Origin: Progne subis subis | Taxonomy: Eukaryota > Chordata > Aves > Passeriformes > Hirundinidae | Direction of reading: 5' to 3' | Assembly: GCA_022316685.1 (NCBI GenBank) | Contig: JAKJHU010000136.1 | Location: forward strand, 496,001 to 560,000 | Length of the DNA: 64,000 bases | In this document: positions 50,328-62,398 of the stretch, piece after piece | Layout: every line of letters starts with the position of its first letter | How positions within the stretch are numbered: the stretch's first letter is position 1 | Translations under genes and position numbers: made by a program | The notes under the pieces: generated by a model | Database searches by the model: none | Told to the model about the DNA's origin: nothing | What the model saw: the letters and a program-made list of their open reading frames with translations, nothing else

Positions 50328-50763
50328 CAATGCCTTGAGAGGCTTTCTAGAACAGAGGCTAGACAGTGTTAAAGGAATAAAGTAGGGATTTATTAAAAGG
50401 CCTTCAAAGGATGCACTGCGGACAGTACAAGAGCCTGGCCAGTGCTACAGCCACAATGAGCTGTAGGTCATTAGTTTTCATGCTTTTATAGGTTTTGGTC
50501 CATTTACATGTTGGGGTTAATAGCCCAATTACAGCTTTAGGTAGTGAAGTCCCATCCTCCCAGATTGCTCTCCTCAATTTGCTGTTGTATCCACTTTTTG
50601 GGCGTGAAGCTGCAATGGTGTCCTTGGTTCTCAGGCTGGAAAAGGATTGTTTTGTCTGGCTAAACTGTGTGGAGAACTTGCTTCCACTTTGCATGAAGTT
50701 CAGAGTTATATACCAATGCAGTACAGAATCTGGAAAATATGAAAGCTAAAACTGAAGGCATCA
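50328..50763 (-). mobile_element. Solo LTR, family shared with the copy at 58703
   Basis: It aligns along nearly its whole length with 58703-59140. The shared family ends appear to be TGATGCCTT and AAGGCATCA, a perfect 9-bp terminal inversion; here the left end has decayed to CAATGCCTT. On - it has a TATA box (CCTATAAAAGCATG, complement of 50484-50490) and AATAAA (complement of 50389-50394). No convincing target duplication flanks it, and no polypurine tract or primer-binding site adjoins it. Confidence 0.7.
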
Positions 50764-51825
50764 AATCAATGAGCATCCCAACATTCCATCCAGAGATTTC
50801 ATCTCTGCAGCAGCTGTTGGCACCCTTCCATCCCCAGCATACCAGATCCTGGTCACTAAATGGCCACTGCCTTGGTAGAGACATGCAGCAATGCAGATGT
50901 GCTTACTCTCAAAAGGAAACTCTGATTTGATTTGTGCTTCCTACCTGTGCTTCGTCTGAACCAAATCTTGCAGGTCTGTCTGTGAGGCTTTGCTGACTGA
51001 TTGGTGCAGGCTGCAGTGCCCCAGTTCATCCACCACTTTCTCTAGGACATTATTAGCTATTTACAGAATAGATGACATGATAACAATATTTCCTGTGAGT
51101 CTGGTCTTTCTCATGTCAAAAATAAGCAGGCACCCTTCTCCTTATTCATGGTTCTCTGGCATCTTAAATGAAACACTAATGTTTAAATGTGTAAAAAATT
51201 TACTTTAGACATGTTAATCTCTGAGGTTTTGGTAGTATTTGGTCAGATTCTTGGAGATCCTTCACTTTCTGCAGACTAGTATTTGTCTCCAGGACAAAGC
51301 TTAGGAATATGGGCTTTTTCTGTTTTGTAAACAAGCACGTGATGCACACACAGTGGGACACAAAGCGGTTGTGGCAAAAAGAAACTGGGGTGTTTTCAGC
51401 TTTTTCAAGTCTCACACAGGATATGAGGAAACCATACATTTGTTTATAAATGGGCTCTACATTTCTTTCTGTGGGAGTGATGGTTTGAAGTCTCACAGCA
51501 ATTTTGTCCCTCTTGTTCCTTCTCTGGAAGCAGGGCTGTATTTTGCTCTGAAAGTAGGTATTTGTTGAGACTGATCTTAATGACTTGCTATAGCCCAGTG
51601 TGACGTGAATGAAGACTCATTGGAAGCAGGATAATGGCAGCCCTTGAGGTTAATGTTGCGGTAGCTTCTCACTTGTGTGCCTGGTTCTATGGTTTTCATA
51701 AACATCGTCTTTGCGGGAGTTGGGCTGTTCAGCATGGACAGCTCCACTGAACAAAATGGTCATGAGGAGGGTTGGAAAGTCTTGGTGTAGTGTGGCAGTG
51801 TGCTCCAGGAGGTTTATGAAGCTCT
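50764..51825. other. Intronic DNA, nothing recognised
   Basis: No repeat or exon seen. Confidence 0.5.
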
Positions 51826-52040
51826 GCCAGGGGAGATTTAGGCTGGATGTCAGGACGGGGTGGGTGGTCAGGCACTGGACAGGTTCCCCAGGGAAGGATC
51901 ATAGTTCCATGGCTGCCAGATCTCCAGGAGCATCTGGACAAAGCTGTCAGGCACAGGGTGGGATTGTTGGGGTGTCCTGGGCAGGGCCAGGGTCACTGCA
52001 TGATCCTGGTGGGTCCCAGCTCTGGATGCTCTCCGATTCT
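51826..52040 (+). mobile_element. CR1 LINE 3' end
   Basis: Reads GCCAGGGGAGATTTAGGCTG, GGTGGTCAGGCACTGGACAG, GTTCCCCAGGGAAGGATC, GTTGGGGTGTCCTGGGCAGG and ATGATCCTGGTGGGTCCC, ending GGATGCTCTCCGATTCT, a worn form of the CR1 tail. Confidence 0.8.
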
Positions 52041-53565
52041 TGGCTGACAGCAGCCAGCATGGCACAGCAGAATATTTAGGTTGTTGGGACCATCCTAAGA
52101 TTTAGAACCACTTTGGAATATCAGTCTGGAGCCTGTAAATGGCAGGAGGTGGTGCCAGTGGCAGCAGATGGTGAAAATGCTAACAAAAGTGAAAAAATGA
52201 AATCTGGAATCCCATCATTTTCATTTGGATGCAACTCAGGAAAAGGCATTTTATTCCAAATATGCTTTGAATTGAAAAATTGTAGCTTGCATGACTTTGA
52301 GTCTTCAGGGGTTTGTTTTGTAGATATCCGTAAGTCATGAAAAACACTAAATTTTAAAAAGAATGAAGACACCTTTCAGGTAACTCCTTTCGGATAACTC
52401 CTGCAACTTGGCTGTAAGGCTCCCATAGGTATCAGAGAAACTCATGAGTACCAGCAATCATTTTTATATGTAAGTGTTTTTATTTTCCAGACTCTACTGT
52501 CAGTGCTCTTTAATGCATCCTTTTAAGGGCTAGAACTACTTTACTCATGCATTTCCAGGGGGTGGTGTGTTATTTTTTTGCTCTAGGAAGAGGTAAAGGA
52601 ATATATAGCAGCTGAGAGAGTCAGCCATGAAGATTGTTCTATGTGTGGTCATTGTTCATTCCTGGGAATATTTTCAGGGCTTTGTCAAAATGTCAATCTC
52701 TAAGTAGCAACACTTGGAATATGTCTTCAGCTTTTTTTTGCCTTTAGGAGTGTTCCCCAAAATGAGTCTCTTATTTCTTCTATTTCAACTTCTTTTTTCT
52801 CTGTGCACAGTGAAAGTTGAAGGAAATTCTGAGAAGGAAGGAAATTCTATTTCTAGTTTTCATAAAGTTATGTGGATCTGGGCCTATCTAAGGTGGTTTT
52901 CCATTTTTGAAGAGCTTTGCTTTCTACTTTCTTCCTTGTAATGCCTATGGAGAGCAAATGGGGAGGAAAGATGGGAAGAAAATTTGCCAAAGATTGTGTA
53001 GCAAACATTGTAGAAATTTCATGGTCTCTCAGGGCTTGTTTTTGCCCAAGAGGGTAATAATTTTCTGTGAGTGATTGTACATAATTCCACAGCAGAGCCA
53101 GGATCTGCAAACAAAAATATGACTTGATTCTCCTAAAATGGTGTTGCTTTGTTCAGGTCTCACCAAATATACAGAAATCTTTAACCTCTTACTGCCTGTG
53201 AAGATTAATCCATAGGAGGTCTAAGGAAGGACGTGGTAGAATGTGGAAGAGTCAGGCTATAATTCTCTAAGTCAGTCTTTTCTTTGGATATTTTCTCTGA
53301 TGTAGTAACTAGAGTTTATTATGCAGCTGGCCTGATTTTAAAGTAAAATTCTACAAAATTAAGCCAGGATAATTAACTATCACAAGAATTGAGCAGAGGA
53401 AATGGTGGCTTTTCCTGTATTTAGGGTTTTAAAAGGTATTGTGTTCCTTTCTAAAGGGTGAGCTTTAGTACAAACCGATGTTGTGGCTTGGGCCAGGAAC
53501 CTCTCGGTTGAACTCTACAGGCTGCATTTCAGTTTGGGAATTTGCTTAGGAAATCAGTTCTGTTC
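52041..53565. other. Intronic DNA, nothing recognised
   Basis: No repeat or exon seen between the two CR1 fragments. Confidence 0.5.
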
Positions 53566-53985
53566 AGTGTTTTCATTAGCAGTGAGGAGGATGGAATACC
53601 GAGTAGCTTATAAAGTATGCAGATGACACCAAGCTGTGAAGATCTGAAAATGCTTTTCTGTATCAGATCAGAATTCAAAATAAACTTGGCAAATTGCAGA
53701 GATGGTCTGAAATCAGCAAGATGAACTCAAATTAAGTGAAGTGCCACATGATATATTTAGGAAGAAGAATTTAGATACGCAAATTCAAGACAGGCAATAC
53801 CAGTTAAGAGGAAAAACAGGCTGTAAACTAAGGAAATTTAATTCTGGAATGTGTGAAGAGGGATGCTGTGTCTGTAGCGTTGGGTAATTACTCCAGATTA
53901 GGCCTGGTGAGGTCTGAGTTGACCTGCCATATCCACGTTTGGTTATGATTTCTAAAAATCCTCTGGAAAACTGTATCACTCAGAG
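53566..53985 (+). mobile_element. Old CR1 (CR1-L3-like) fragment of the reverse-transcriptase region
   Basis: AAGTATGCAGATGACACCAA (53613-53632) translates as KYADDTK, the YADD catalytic motif of a non-LTR reverse transcriptase. Next come CAGATCAGAATTCAAAATAA, GGTCTGAAATCAGCAAGATG, TATATTTAGGAAGAAGAATT and GCCTGGTGAGGTCTGAGTTG, in the order expected for an ancient CR1. The frame is broken several times. It does not include the 3' terminus seen in the other copies, and its divergence suggests an older insertion. Confidence 0.8.
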
Positions 53986-56743
53986 AATTGGGTTTCCCTA
54001 AGTTAAGACAATGTTAGTAGCAACCATCTGATATATGAAGATTTTAAGACAAAAGGGAGAGGGAAATTCTCTCCTTATTCCTGAGTGAAGAATTAAGGGC
54101 AATTTTTGCTATTTGTACTCACAGTGATGAGGGTTTTGTTTTACAAAACACTTTCTGAAGCCTGAACCCCAGAAAAAGCCACCTAGAGCTGTTGCAGAAC
54201 CTACTTTTCAAGGAGAAGCTATACACATCTGTGCTGAGTGTCCCTTTCTCTGCCCAAAGTGGACAAGATGATGCCTTTCAGCACATGCATCTCTAACTCT
54301 GTGCAGGAGATGAGAGTAGAATAAATAGCTTGAAAAATTTTTTCTCTTGAAATGTCCTGGAAAAAGTGGCTGGAAAACTGGCTGCTTTTAATGGGAAAAG
54401 CTACCCACCCCATGGAACAAACTCAGCTCAGCCCTGTGGGGCTGCAGCTACTTGGGATCATGGTCTAGGGAGCTTCTGAACCCCAAATCCATTTCTCTCT
54501 CATGCACATCCACCTGGTTACGGAGGTCACCAGAGGAAGAACATGATTCAAGGCTGCTGACTTTGCCTCCTAGTCCTAACTGTGAAGAAACTATTTACTT
54601 ATGTAACTTTCTTCCCACAAGAGTTTCCATTAATTCTGTTGAGGGAAGCATTTTTCAGCATTACAATAGTGAAATAAACCAGAGAGCATTAAACCCTTCT
54701 CTGCCTCCAAAAGTGAGAAAGAAACACTGGCAAGAAACTGACCGTGAAAAGGTAATGCTTTCGTTTCTTATTAATTTAGAGATCTGAGTTAGTTCGATGC
54801 TCTAATTGCAAATTATATTTTTAAATATTTTCCTTTATCAACCTTGATAGTTCAACAGAATTTACCAACTGGCAAGTTTCAAGTACTTTTTCTTCCAAAC
54901 TCTTTTACACCACAAAACCTCTCCTAATCATCTGTGAAAAAGCTGCCCTGCAACAGAAGACTGGGAATTGCCAACAGTAATGATGGAAACTAATTCAAAC
55001 CAAGCCGCAGGTAGAAGCTTCTGTGAAAGCAATCTGCATCTTTTCAAGCTGGTCAGGCTAGAATAGCCTTTTAGAAAAGCAGGCTTTTTCATTCCGAAGG
55101 AAGCTCAGCCATTATCTCTCTACCCAACAAGTACCCAATGCACAAGACAAAAGAGGAGGCAACAGGGATGTATTGAGGAGGGAAAGTTTTAGCCAAGTTT
55201 GCCAACTTTGCCTTTCCCTTTGCTCCTCTGCCCATGAAGCGGTTCACAAGCAGAAGTGCAGTGTGAAAGCCCACAGGGGTGCTTCCTTTGCCAAGCTTTG
55301 CCCCTGGTCTGACCCTGGTTTTCTGTGTCTCTCCCCTGCTGCTGTGGAGAGTTGTCTGAGAGCTGTGATCGCTTCTGGAGCTGACTTCCAGAGGCTGCAG
55401 ATCCGAGCTAACCTCGTTCGAGTGCTGTTTTGGATGCTGTGATTTCATACTCCTGGGGGGGCTGCCTTTCACTAAAAGGAGTGATGCAGCATTTTTCGTA
55501 AAGGGCTAGTAAAAGGTGAGTGACAGGCAGTGTGAATCATGGCATAAATCATTTCAGGCACAGAAGTGCTGCTTTCACTTCGGAGGAAAGCCATTAGGAA
55601 AAGATTTCAATGTTTTAACTTTTTAATTGCATCTACTTGCTTGTTGCTACTCTCATTCTTTTTGCTTTTGGCTTAATTATTTCTCCCTAAAGTATGCTGC
55701 TTACCTAATAAGTTGACTAGCCTTGAAAAATTGGTTCAAATACATATTAAATAAGGGCTTGGGAACTACAGTCACAGTGAGTGACTCCTGAGTTAGTTGG
55801 TTTCTTTAACAGCACCCTCAGTCTTATCAAAATACCCCGACTGCTTGATCTGCCTCTTGTACTGTTCACAGCTTTGCCAGCATCTAAACTTTATGGGAAT
55901 TTAAATAAATTTAAAAACCAAGCCAACCTTCACCCCTGGATTTTGCAGTGAAAATAAACAGTGGTTCTCTGTGTGGAGGAAAGTGGTTTGTTCCTTGCCT
56001 GCTGCTCTGGTTTAAGGCAGGTTAGAAGGGAGCTGTTGCTTTGATTTTTCTGTGACTAAGTGATTTTTTTTTTTTTTTTTTCCTGTGGCCAGCAGTGATT
56101 ATCAACAACCTTGTAAGCACAATCAAAGGAATGAATAAGTAAAGCTTCTCTAAGAAGTGATTTATATTCATGCCTTTCGTTATTTGCAGACATTCTAGAT
56201 AAAAAGCCTAATGTTCGGGTGTGAGTCTGAAATGACATGAACACTTTGCATGTTATTACATAGGTTCTAGAAAAATCCTCTTGCCCTGGTTGTGATTAAG
56301 GACCCAATCTTAAACAGGATTATGGATGTTTTTAAGTTAATATGCTGTGAAATTGGCAGTGCTCCTGGTACTGCATAATTCAGGAATATGTATGTGTCTT
56401 TAAAAGATGAGACCTCTGAAAACACATGCAGGTCAACAGCATAGGTTTGACTTTTTCTCAGATTTGATCCAGGGCCAAACTTTGTTGTTAAGAAGAAGAA
56501 GGTTTTTATATTGGCACGGCATGTGTACAGTCAGATCTAATGCAGTAAAACCTGGTTAGGTTAACCAGACTCAGTTAATGCAAATTGATGCATTTTGATA
56601 ATTGCACATGGAGTGGATAAACAGAAAGTGGTCAGAGAACACCGGAATCCACAAAATGGGTTTTCTGAATTTATCACAACTGTGTCTGTATCAGATACTT
56701 AGGGCGGTGTGTTTATTACCATTATTTGGAGGCACTTTATATT
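53986..56743. other. Intronic DNA with a T18 tract
   Basis: T18 at 56064-56081. A 127-codon frame on the - strand at 55089-55472 has no recognisable family. Confidence 0.5.
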
Positions 56744-56748
56744 GTAGG

Positions 56749-57433
56749 TGTAATAAATACGTTAGACCAAATTCAGTAAATCAAAATTTAGAATTTTATT
56801 TTGAGACAAAATAACAGTCTCCGATAACCACAATTAAAAGGACAGCGTCAAACCCTGGGGCTTCGGCGCTGGGTGAACACGGTAACACACTCTGTCAGTA
56901 TGTCACCCCCCAAGTTCACATTTCTGGTCTGAAGCTGTCGCTTTTTATACACTGGATCGCTGAGAGAAAATCGGGACCCTAAGACTCCCCTCTTCCGAGG
57001 CAGCCGCATTAGATATTCACGTTCGGGTTCTGGTGCGGTTGAATGGATTTGCGCTGGAGGACAATGTCCTTGATGGCTGTGTCCAGGTGCTGTGTAGAGA
57101 TGTTAATGTCGGGAGGAGACGGATGAGATATCGATCTGATGTAATCATTTGGTTCCCCAGGTTCTCCATCTCCCTTTTCCGTCCTCTTTGTTCTCCTTTT
57201 AACGATTCCTGGCAGAGGTTTTCTCGTGTCCCTTTTCGTGTAATTCTTAGCGTGGTTTTCTCATGTCCCTCCCGTGCAATCTCTGGCAACAGAAATTCCT
57301 TGTGCTCCTCTTCGTGCAGCTGCAGTCTCAGTTAACACGTTGTATACTTGATTAGAAATAAAACTTATATTTACAGAGAGTGAATTACATATTGTAACAT
57401 TTAACATGAATTAACTTTAGGACATATATCACA
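56749..57433 (-). mobile_element. Solo LTR, ERVL-like, with perfect 5-bp target duplication
   Basis: The element starts TGTAATAAATACG and ends GACATATATCACA on +, flanked by GTAGG at 56744-56748 and 57434-57438. Five bases is usual for ERVL. On - it starts TGTGATATATGTCC and has a TATA box (GTGTATAAAAAGCG, complement of about 56940-56953). An AATAAA follows near the 3' end (complement of 56795-56800). At 685 bp it keeps many CpGs (TTCGGCG, GATCGCTG, CACGTTCGGG), which suggests a fairly recent insertion. No internal sequence adjoins it. Confidence 0.8.
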
Positions 57434-57438
57434 GTAGG

Positions 57439-58702
57439 GATAGTCCACTTCCTGATTTTTTTCTTTTTGAGAGGAGAACTGGGTTTGCCAAGTCAGAAGG
57501 TGTGTGAATTTATTCTGCTTCACAGGAGTAAATACGTTTGCTGCTCCTCTACAGCTGAGAGTGAAGATTCTGTGTGCATGGGGAGTAGAATAAGTACATA
57601 AACTCAGCTGTGAATTTGGAAGTTGCTCGGCTACTAGAGATACAAGTTCAAGTCTCTGGAAGATTATTTTCTCATTATTTTCTAGGGTGTACCAAGGTGT
57701 GCTGGGCAGTCTAGAAGGTTAACTTCCAGGTATGTTGTGATTCTGGCAAGTTTTCTCCTTCCCAAATCCTGAGTCATAGGAGCTTGGGAAGCAGCCAGGA
57801 ATTTCACCTGGCAGGATAGGGTTGTTTTTTTTTTTTTTTTTAAAGCATTTTTGAAGTATTTTAAAGCATTGCTGTGACTGAGATCTATCACTGACTTCCA
57901 GATGGGCATTTACATAAATGAAACAAAAGATAGGAGCTTTGTGCTCTGAGTATTGTCCCCTTTTTACATTCTTTTATGTTTTGGGTTTGTTTCTTTTTAT
58001 TGGTTTGTCTGTTTGTTTTTTGGGGTTTTTTTGCTTTATCCCTTTTTTGTCTGTTTTAGCTCTTATTTTCTCTATTTGAAAGCATTTTCCCCCTCTTCCA
58101 TTTTGTCAAGAAAGGATAAATTTTAAGATCTCAACCAGGAATGCAAGCTATTCAGTTATGCTACGGTTGCATAAGAAAATCCTGAATTAAATGTCAGGGT
58201 TATAATTATTACTGAAGAAGGCTGTGAGGTGAGATCAGGTAACTCGAGCCAAGATAAAAAAGGTGGTAAAAATGACTGTATTAGGGCGATGATGTTCGAA
58301 GGAGGATGAGTTGCAACAGGTAAAACAATTGATGAGGCTGTTGTGATGGGATTAGTTTTAATTTCTTGGCGGATTAATCTTAGCTGAGAGCATTTTTCTA
58401 GCGGTTTGTCCCCTTTCTTTGGCCTGCTTGCCCTGAGGCCTCTCCGTGTGGGGCTCTGTGGGGTTCCCACACACCGCCACGTAGGTAAGGGGGGCAATAA
58501 GGGATGTGCTGCAGCAAAAGGGTGATCTCTGTGTTTTCTGTCGTTGCCTTTCGCCCGTGGAAGCGCGGGAATTTCCGCACTGCCAGCACTCAGCCCTTGT
58601 GAGGTGAAAATGGGCCTTCCCTTGAGCTGCTTTGTGTTGTGTGGGCCCGCTCCCTAACTTGTGGTAAAAGTGCAGGCTGAGCTGTTTGCAGTGAGATCCC
58701 AG
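57439..58702. other. Intronic DNA, including an unassigned CpG-bearing patch
   Basis: T17 at 57825-57841 and a T/G tract at 57979-58032. From about 58430 to 58600 the sequence keeps CpGs (ACCGCCACGTAGG, TTTCGCCCGTGGAAGCGCG) unlike its surroundings. A 113-codon frame on the - strand (58156-58497) runs into it; function unknown. Confidence 0.45.
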
Positions 58703-59140
58703 TGATGCCTTGGGAAGGCTGACCTGGAACAGAGACTGGGCAGAGCTGGAGAATAAAGTGGATATTTATTGAAAGGCCTTTAAGGGTACACCTTGGGCAG
58801 GACAAGAGGCTGCACCCAAGGGCGACTTAAAATGGTGACAAAATGGCTGACGGGTCATGAGGCCTCGCACTTCTCTAAGTTTCGGTCCATTTGCATATTG
58901 GGGTTTAATTGTCCAATTACAGCTCCAGGTTGTATCCTTCTCGTTTTCCTTCGTCAGTCCATTGCTGTTTATGCTTTTGGGCCTGAAAGTTGTACTTGTT
59001 CGTCCTTGGTCTTCAGCAGGAAAAGGATTTGTTTTGTCTCCCTACTCTGTGCAGAGAGCTGAGTGACACTGAATGTGAGCTCAGAACTGCCCCCCTGGGC
59101 GGCACAGAACCTGCAAAACATGAAAAAACTGAAAGTATCA
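58703..59140 (-). mobile_element. Solo LTR, family shared with the copy at 50328
   Basis: The left end is intact (TGATGCCTT) and the right end has decayed (AAAGTATCA). The AATAAA signal on - is kept (complement of 58765-58770). The TATA box present in the sister copy has been lost to substitutions (about 58868-58880). Shared blocks include ATTTATTRAAAGGCCTT, GTCCATTTRCATRTTGGGG and GGAAAAGGATT. The two copies differ enough to be separate old insertions. No clear target duplication is visible. Confidence 0.65.
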
Positions 59141-60791
59141 GCAGGAGTGTGGGGCTGAGGGAGCAGTGGCCATCCCACACACCTCCAGCCGCTGTTCCTG
59201 GGCACAAGGCTGGGTGGAAGTGGCCAAAAAAATCAGTCTCGCTCAAAGCCTGGCAGCTCCAAGGTGAGTGGGAGTGCTTTGGTGGCAGCTCAGAGGTGGG
59301 AAAACTCGGTTAGGTTGTGCAGTTCACACATCCATTGCCACAGGAACTGTTCCTGATTCTCTGCTTAATTTGTCCTTTGTCTCAGCACAACTGGCTCACG
59401 TCCACTGGCGAAATCGGGCCTGGAATAAAATTTCGGCTTTTACAAACTCTGTATATTTTTAGGGCGCAGTCCAGCAATATAACTAAGTATGTGGATGTGA
59501 ACAATATCACTGATTTCAGCAGGGCTGTTGATGCCCTGTTATTTATATATATTTGTTCTTGTCTGAGGCTGTTAGCAGTATCCGTCCTCTGGACTTCAGT
59601 GTGTGACACGTCCTTGCCTCCAAAACCTGCCCTGATGGCAGAAAAAGAAATGTCAGCAATTTCCCAACAGTTTCCACTATAAAACCAAGGCTTTCAGCCA
59701 GCTGTGACTTCACCCAAATGTAACTGCTCAGCCCAAAATTTCCCGTGCTAGGTAGGGTGAGCAAGGCTGATTTTTTTTGTGTAAGAAACTGTTGGCCGAA
59801 ATCTTTCTGTCACTAGGAAAAATGCATTTGGGTTTTTTTTTTTTTTTAAATCTTGCAGGAACTCTGCTGCTCTCATATTTTGGAGCAAGAAATGTAGCAG
59901 AAGAGCTTTCTGGTCTGAAAGCAGCTGCTGGCATTAAAAAGAAACCTCTTTGCCAGTACCTGGGAATGCAAAGAAATTTGATCAAATCATGAAGTTCTAA
60001 AAATTATGTATCACAAGCAATATTCAGTACAATGCTGTATTAGAATTTGGCAGCTGAATGCTGTCTATATTGAGAACACATTTTTCTGCATAAATCCTGT
60101 ATGTGAAACCACAGAAAACTGGATTTTGTCCCTGTTTCTGCCACAGAGAAACTGCATGAGGCTGGATAAGTCACTTAGGAGTACTAAGCTGGTCATTAAT
60201 TTTGTGTTTTTCATTCTCTGAGTGCCTGATTTTGAGGCAGTTTAGGTTTGTTTTTTGTTTCACCTCCAAGCAGTGTCATTTTTGTGTGTGGAATGACCAG
60301 TCCCTCTCCTAACCATGGCAGAACCCATCTACCAGGGTAATACCTGAGGGTGTGCTGAGAGCTGGGAGAACAAGCTGATGATGGCACATTGGTTCCAGTG
60401 TTTCAGAAACCCTGGTGCCAGGGAGTTTTCCTCCACGTGGATCTGAGATCTGCCCTCCCTCAAGTTAGTGACTGTGCTAAACACCCAGCTGATGTTGCCC
60501 AAGCAGCTCTGGGTGCAGCACTTTTTTGATCTGAAGGTTGATTTTGTGTGTGAAGTGGTCAAGTGTGGAACATCCTGAGACTGAAAGTATTTTGCATTTG
60601 AAGATACTGTATTTTTATTTATGGCTTAGTCAAAATAAATTAAAATAATCGATGATTGTTTTGAAAGCAAATTACTGGGAGTATTATATATCTACCAGGG
60701 CAAGTGCTGAAGAGATGAGAATGTCTCATAATGCCAGAGTGAGTTGTGTAAACAAGGGTATTTATATACTCAACAGCAGCAAATCTCTGAG

Positions 60792-60838
60792 AGGGTTTTT
60801 TGTTGGGTTTGTTGGGGTTTTTTGTTTGTTTTTTTTTT
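60792..60838. repeat. T/G-rich low-complexity tract
   Basis: GAGGGTTTTTTGTTGGGTTT then GTTGGGGTTTTTTGTTTG. Similar tracts lie at 9859-9890, 18841-18860, 21212-21302, 25672-25692, 27720-27760, 34355-34409 and 57979-58032. Confidence 0.8.
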
Positions 60839-62398
60839 CCTTGGCTGAGTCTCCACTGATCTCAGTTTATCCCAGAGGAGGAGGAGGAGAAAACTAATGT
60901 TCCCATCACACATGTTCCATTATTGATTTCCATTCCAATCCACCCGAAGTCTTCTGTGCTCGAAATAATTAGACACTGTGAACAGAGATGAAGCAAAAAT
61001 CTATACAATGCTGGATTGCCAGAAATGAAGACAAGGGTGCCTAATTAATGCTGCATATAGAATGCCTTTTGGATGAATGGGCTTCCCTTTCTCAGAAGCA
61101 GCTCAACAGCGGTTGTGTCACAAATATGCTGTTAATTAAATGGCGTTCGCTGTGTGCCTGTAAAAATGGCATGGAGCAAGAAAAACATTGGACAGCAGCA
61201 GCATTTTACAAGAGCTCTGCAGTTTAAGGGAAAGACTGAAAAACAAATTTGCAGCCTTCATACGGACAGCAAAATGCTTCCTTCCGTATGAAATTCACTT
61301 TATGGATTTTGCCAAAGCTCCATGGGAATGTCTGGTCACTGCAGAAGTTTGAGCCTTTCAGAAGTTGGATTTAGAAGTGTGTTGGGAGGGTTGAGGGTAG
61401 GCAGAATGTTCCTGGGAGCTGAGGAGGGATGGATGAGAGCGCAGCTGCAGCCTGGCCAGGGCGTAAGGATTGTTCAGGAGGAGAGTCAGAGTCTGGAGGA
61501 GGACACCAGGTAAATTTTTCTCTGCGTGAAAGGTGAACTGAGGGTGATCTAAGGCTGTATAATGCACATTGGGAACTGGGAAAACAGATCTTTAGGAACA
61601 ATGAAAGAGAGTTGGTGGAAAGGCTTCACAACAGCCCGCATTAAGAGCAGAAATATCTGGAGGGAATCTGAAGTGTCTAAAGGAGGTTAAGAGAAAAATT
61701 TCAGCTGTATGCACATGCAGGTAGCAGCAGTGAGGTTGTTGGTGCTTCAGAGGTCTCTGTAGCAGAGGGTTTCTGGGACAGCTCATCCTGTAATTTGCAG
61801 GCCCCTGGTGCCTTCTCTCACCCTTTAATTCTCTCCTTTTATCTCTATTCCCCCCCTTGCTCTTCTAGGTATCTGTGGTGGCCAATCTAAGTGATACAAG
61901 TGCTCTCTGTGCATCTCTGGAGAATTTAAATAGCAGCATTCCTTCTTTCTCCTTTTTCCTATAAGTGCAGAGGAAGTTTATCCTCTTTAGGAAAAGATAG
62001 AAAACATTTTTTTCTAAGAAACTACAGAATGAGTAAATCCCAGGCTCCTCGCTTGAGCAGGGGGATTCAACTGATGAGTCTGTAGGAATCTTCCTAGGCT
62101 GGGCCTTAAACTGCAAGAATAGATGTTTTGTGATAAAATTCTAGTTGGCATAAATATATTTTTAGCATGGATTTGATAGAGGGAATTCTTTTTCCCAGTA
62201 TAGTGGATGCTGTGGTTCTGGTTTGGAATTTTTTTCTGAAATAATTCAAATGCAGGAGAAAGGTAGTAATGAAAAAAAGACATTTTTATGACGTTGTGCC
62301 TTCCAAGTCCTCTCTTTTCTTCCCATTTGGGTGCTTAGCAGTGTGTCTCTCTCCTCTCATTCTGCTTTAATGAGCGTTTTCCTCTCCGAGCTGTCGGC

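Noticed and set aside
55089..55472. A 127-codon open frame on the - strand
   Set aside because: No recognisable domain; basic, serine-rich translation of the kind produced by chance.
50328..59140. One provirus bounded by the LTRs at 50.3 and 58.7 kb
   Set aside because: The LTRs are too diverged from each other, there is no primer-binding site or polypurine tract beside them, no retroviral domains lie between them, and another complete LTR and an old CR1 occupy the interval.
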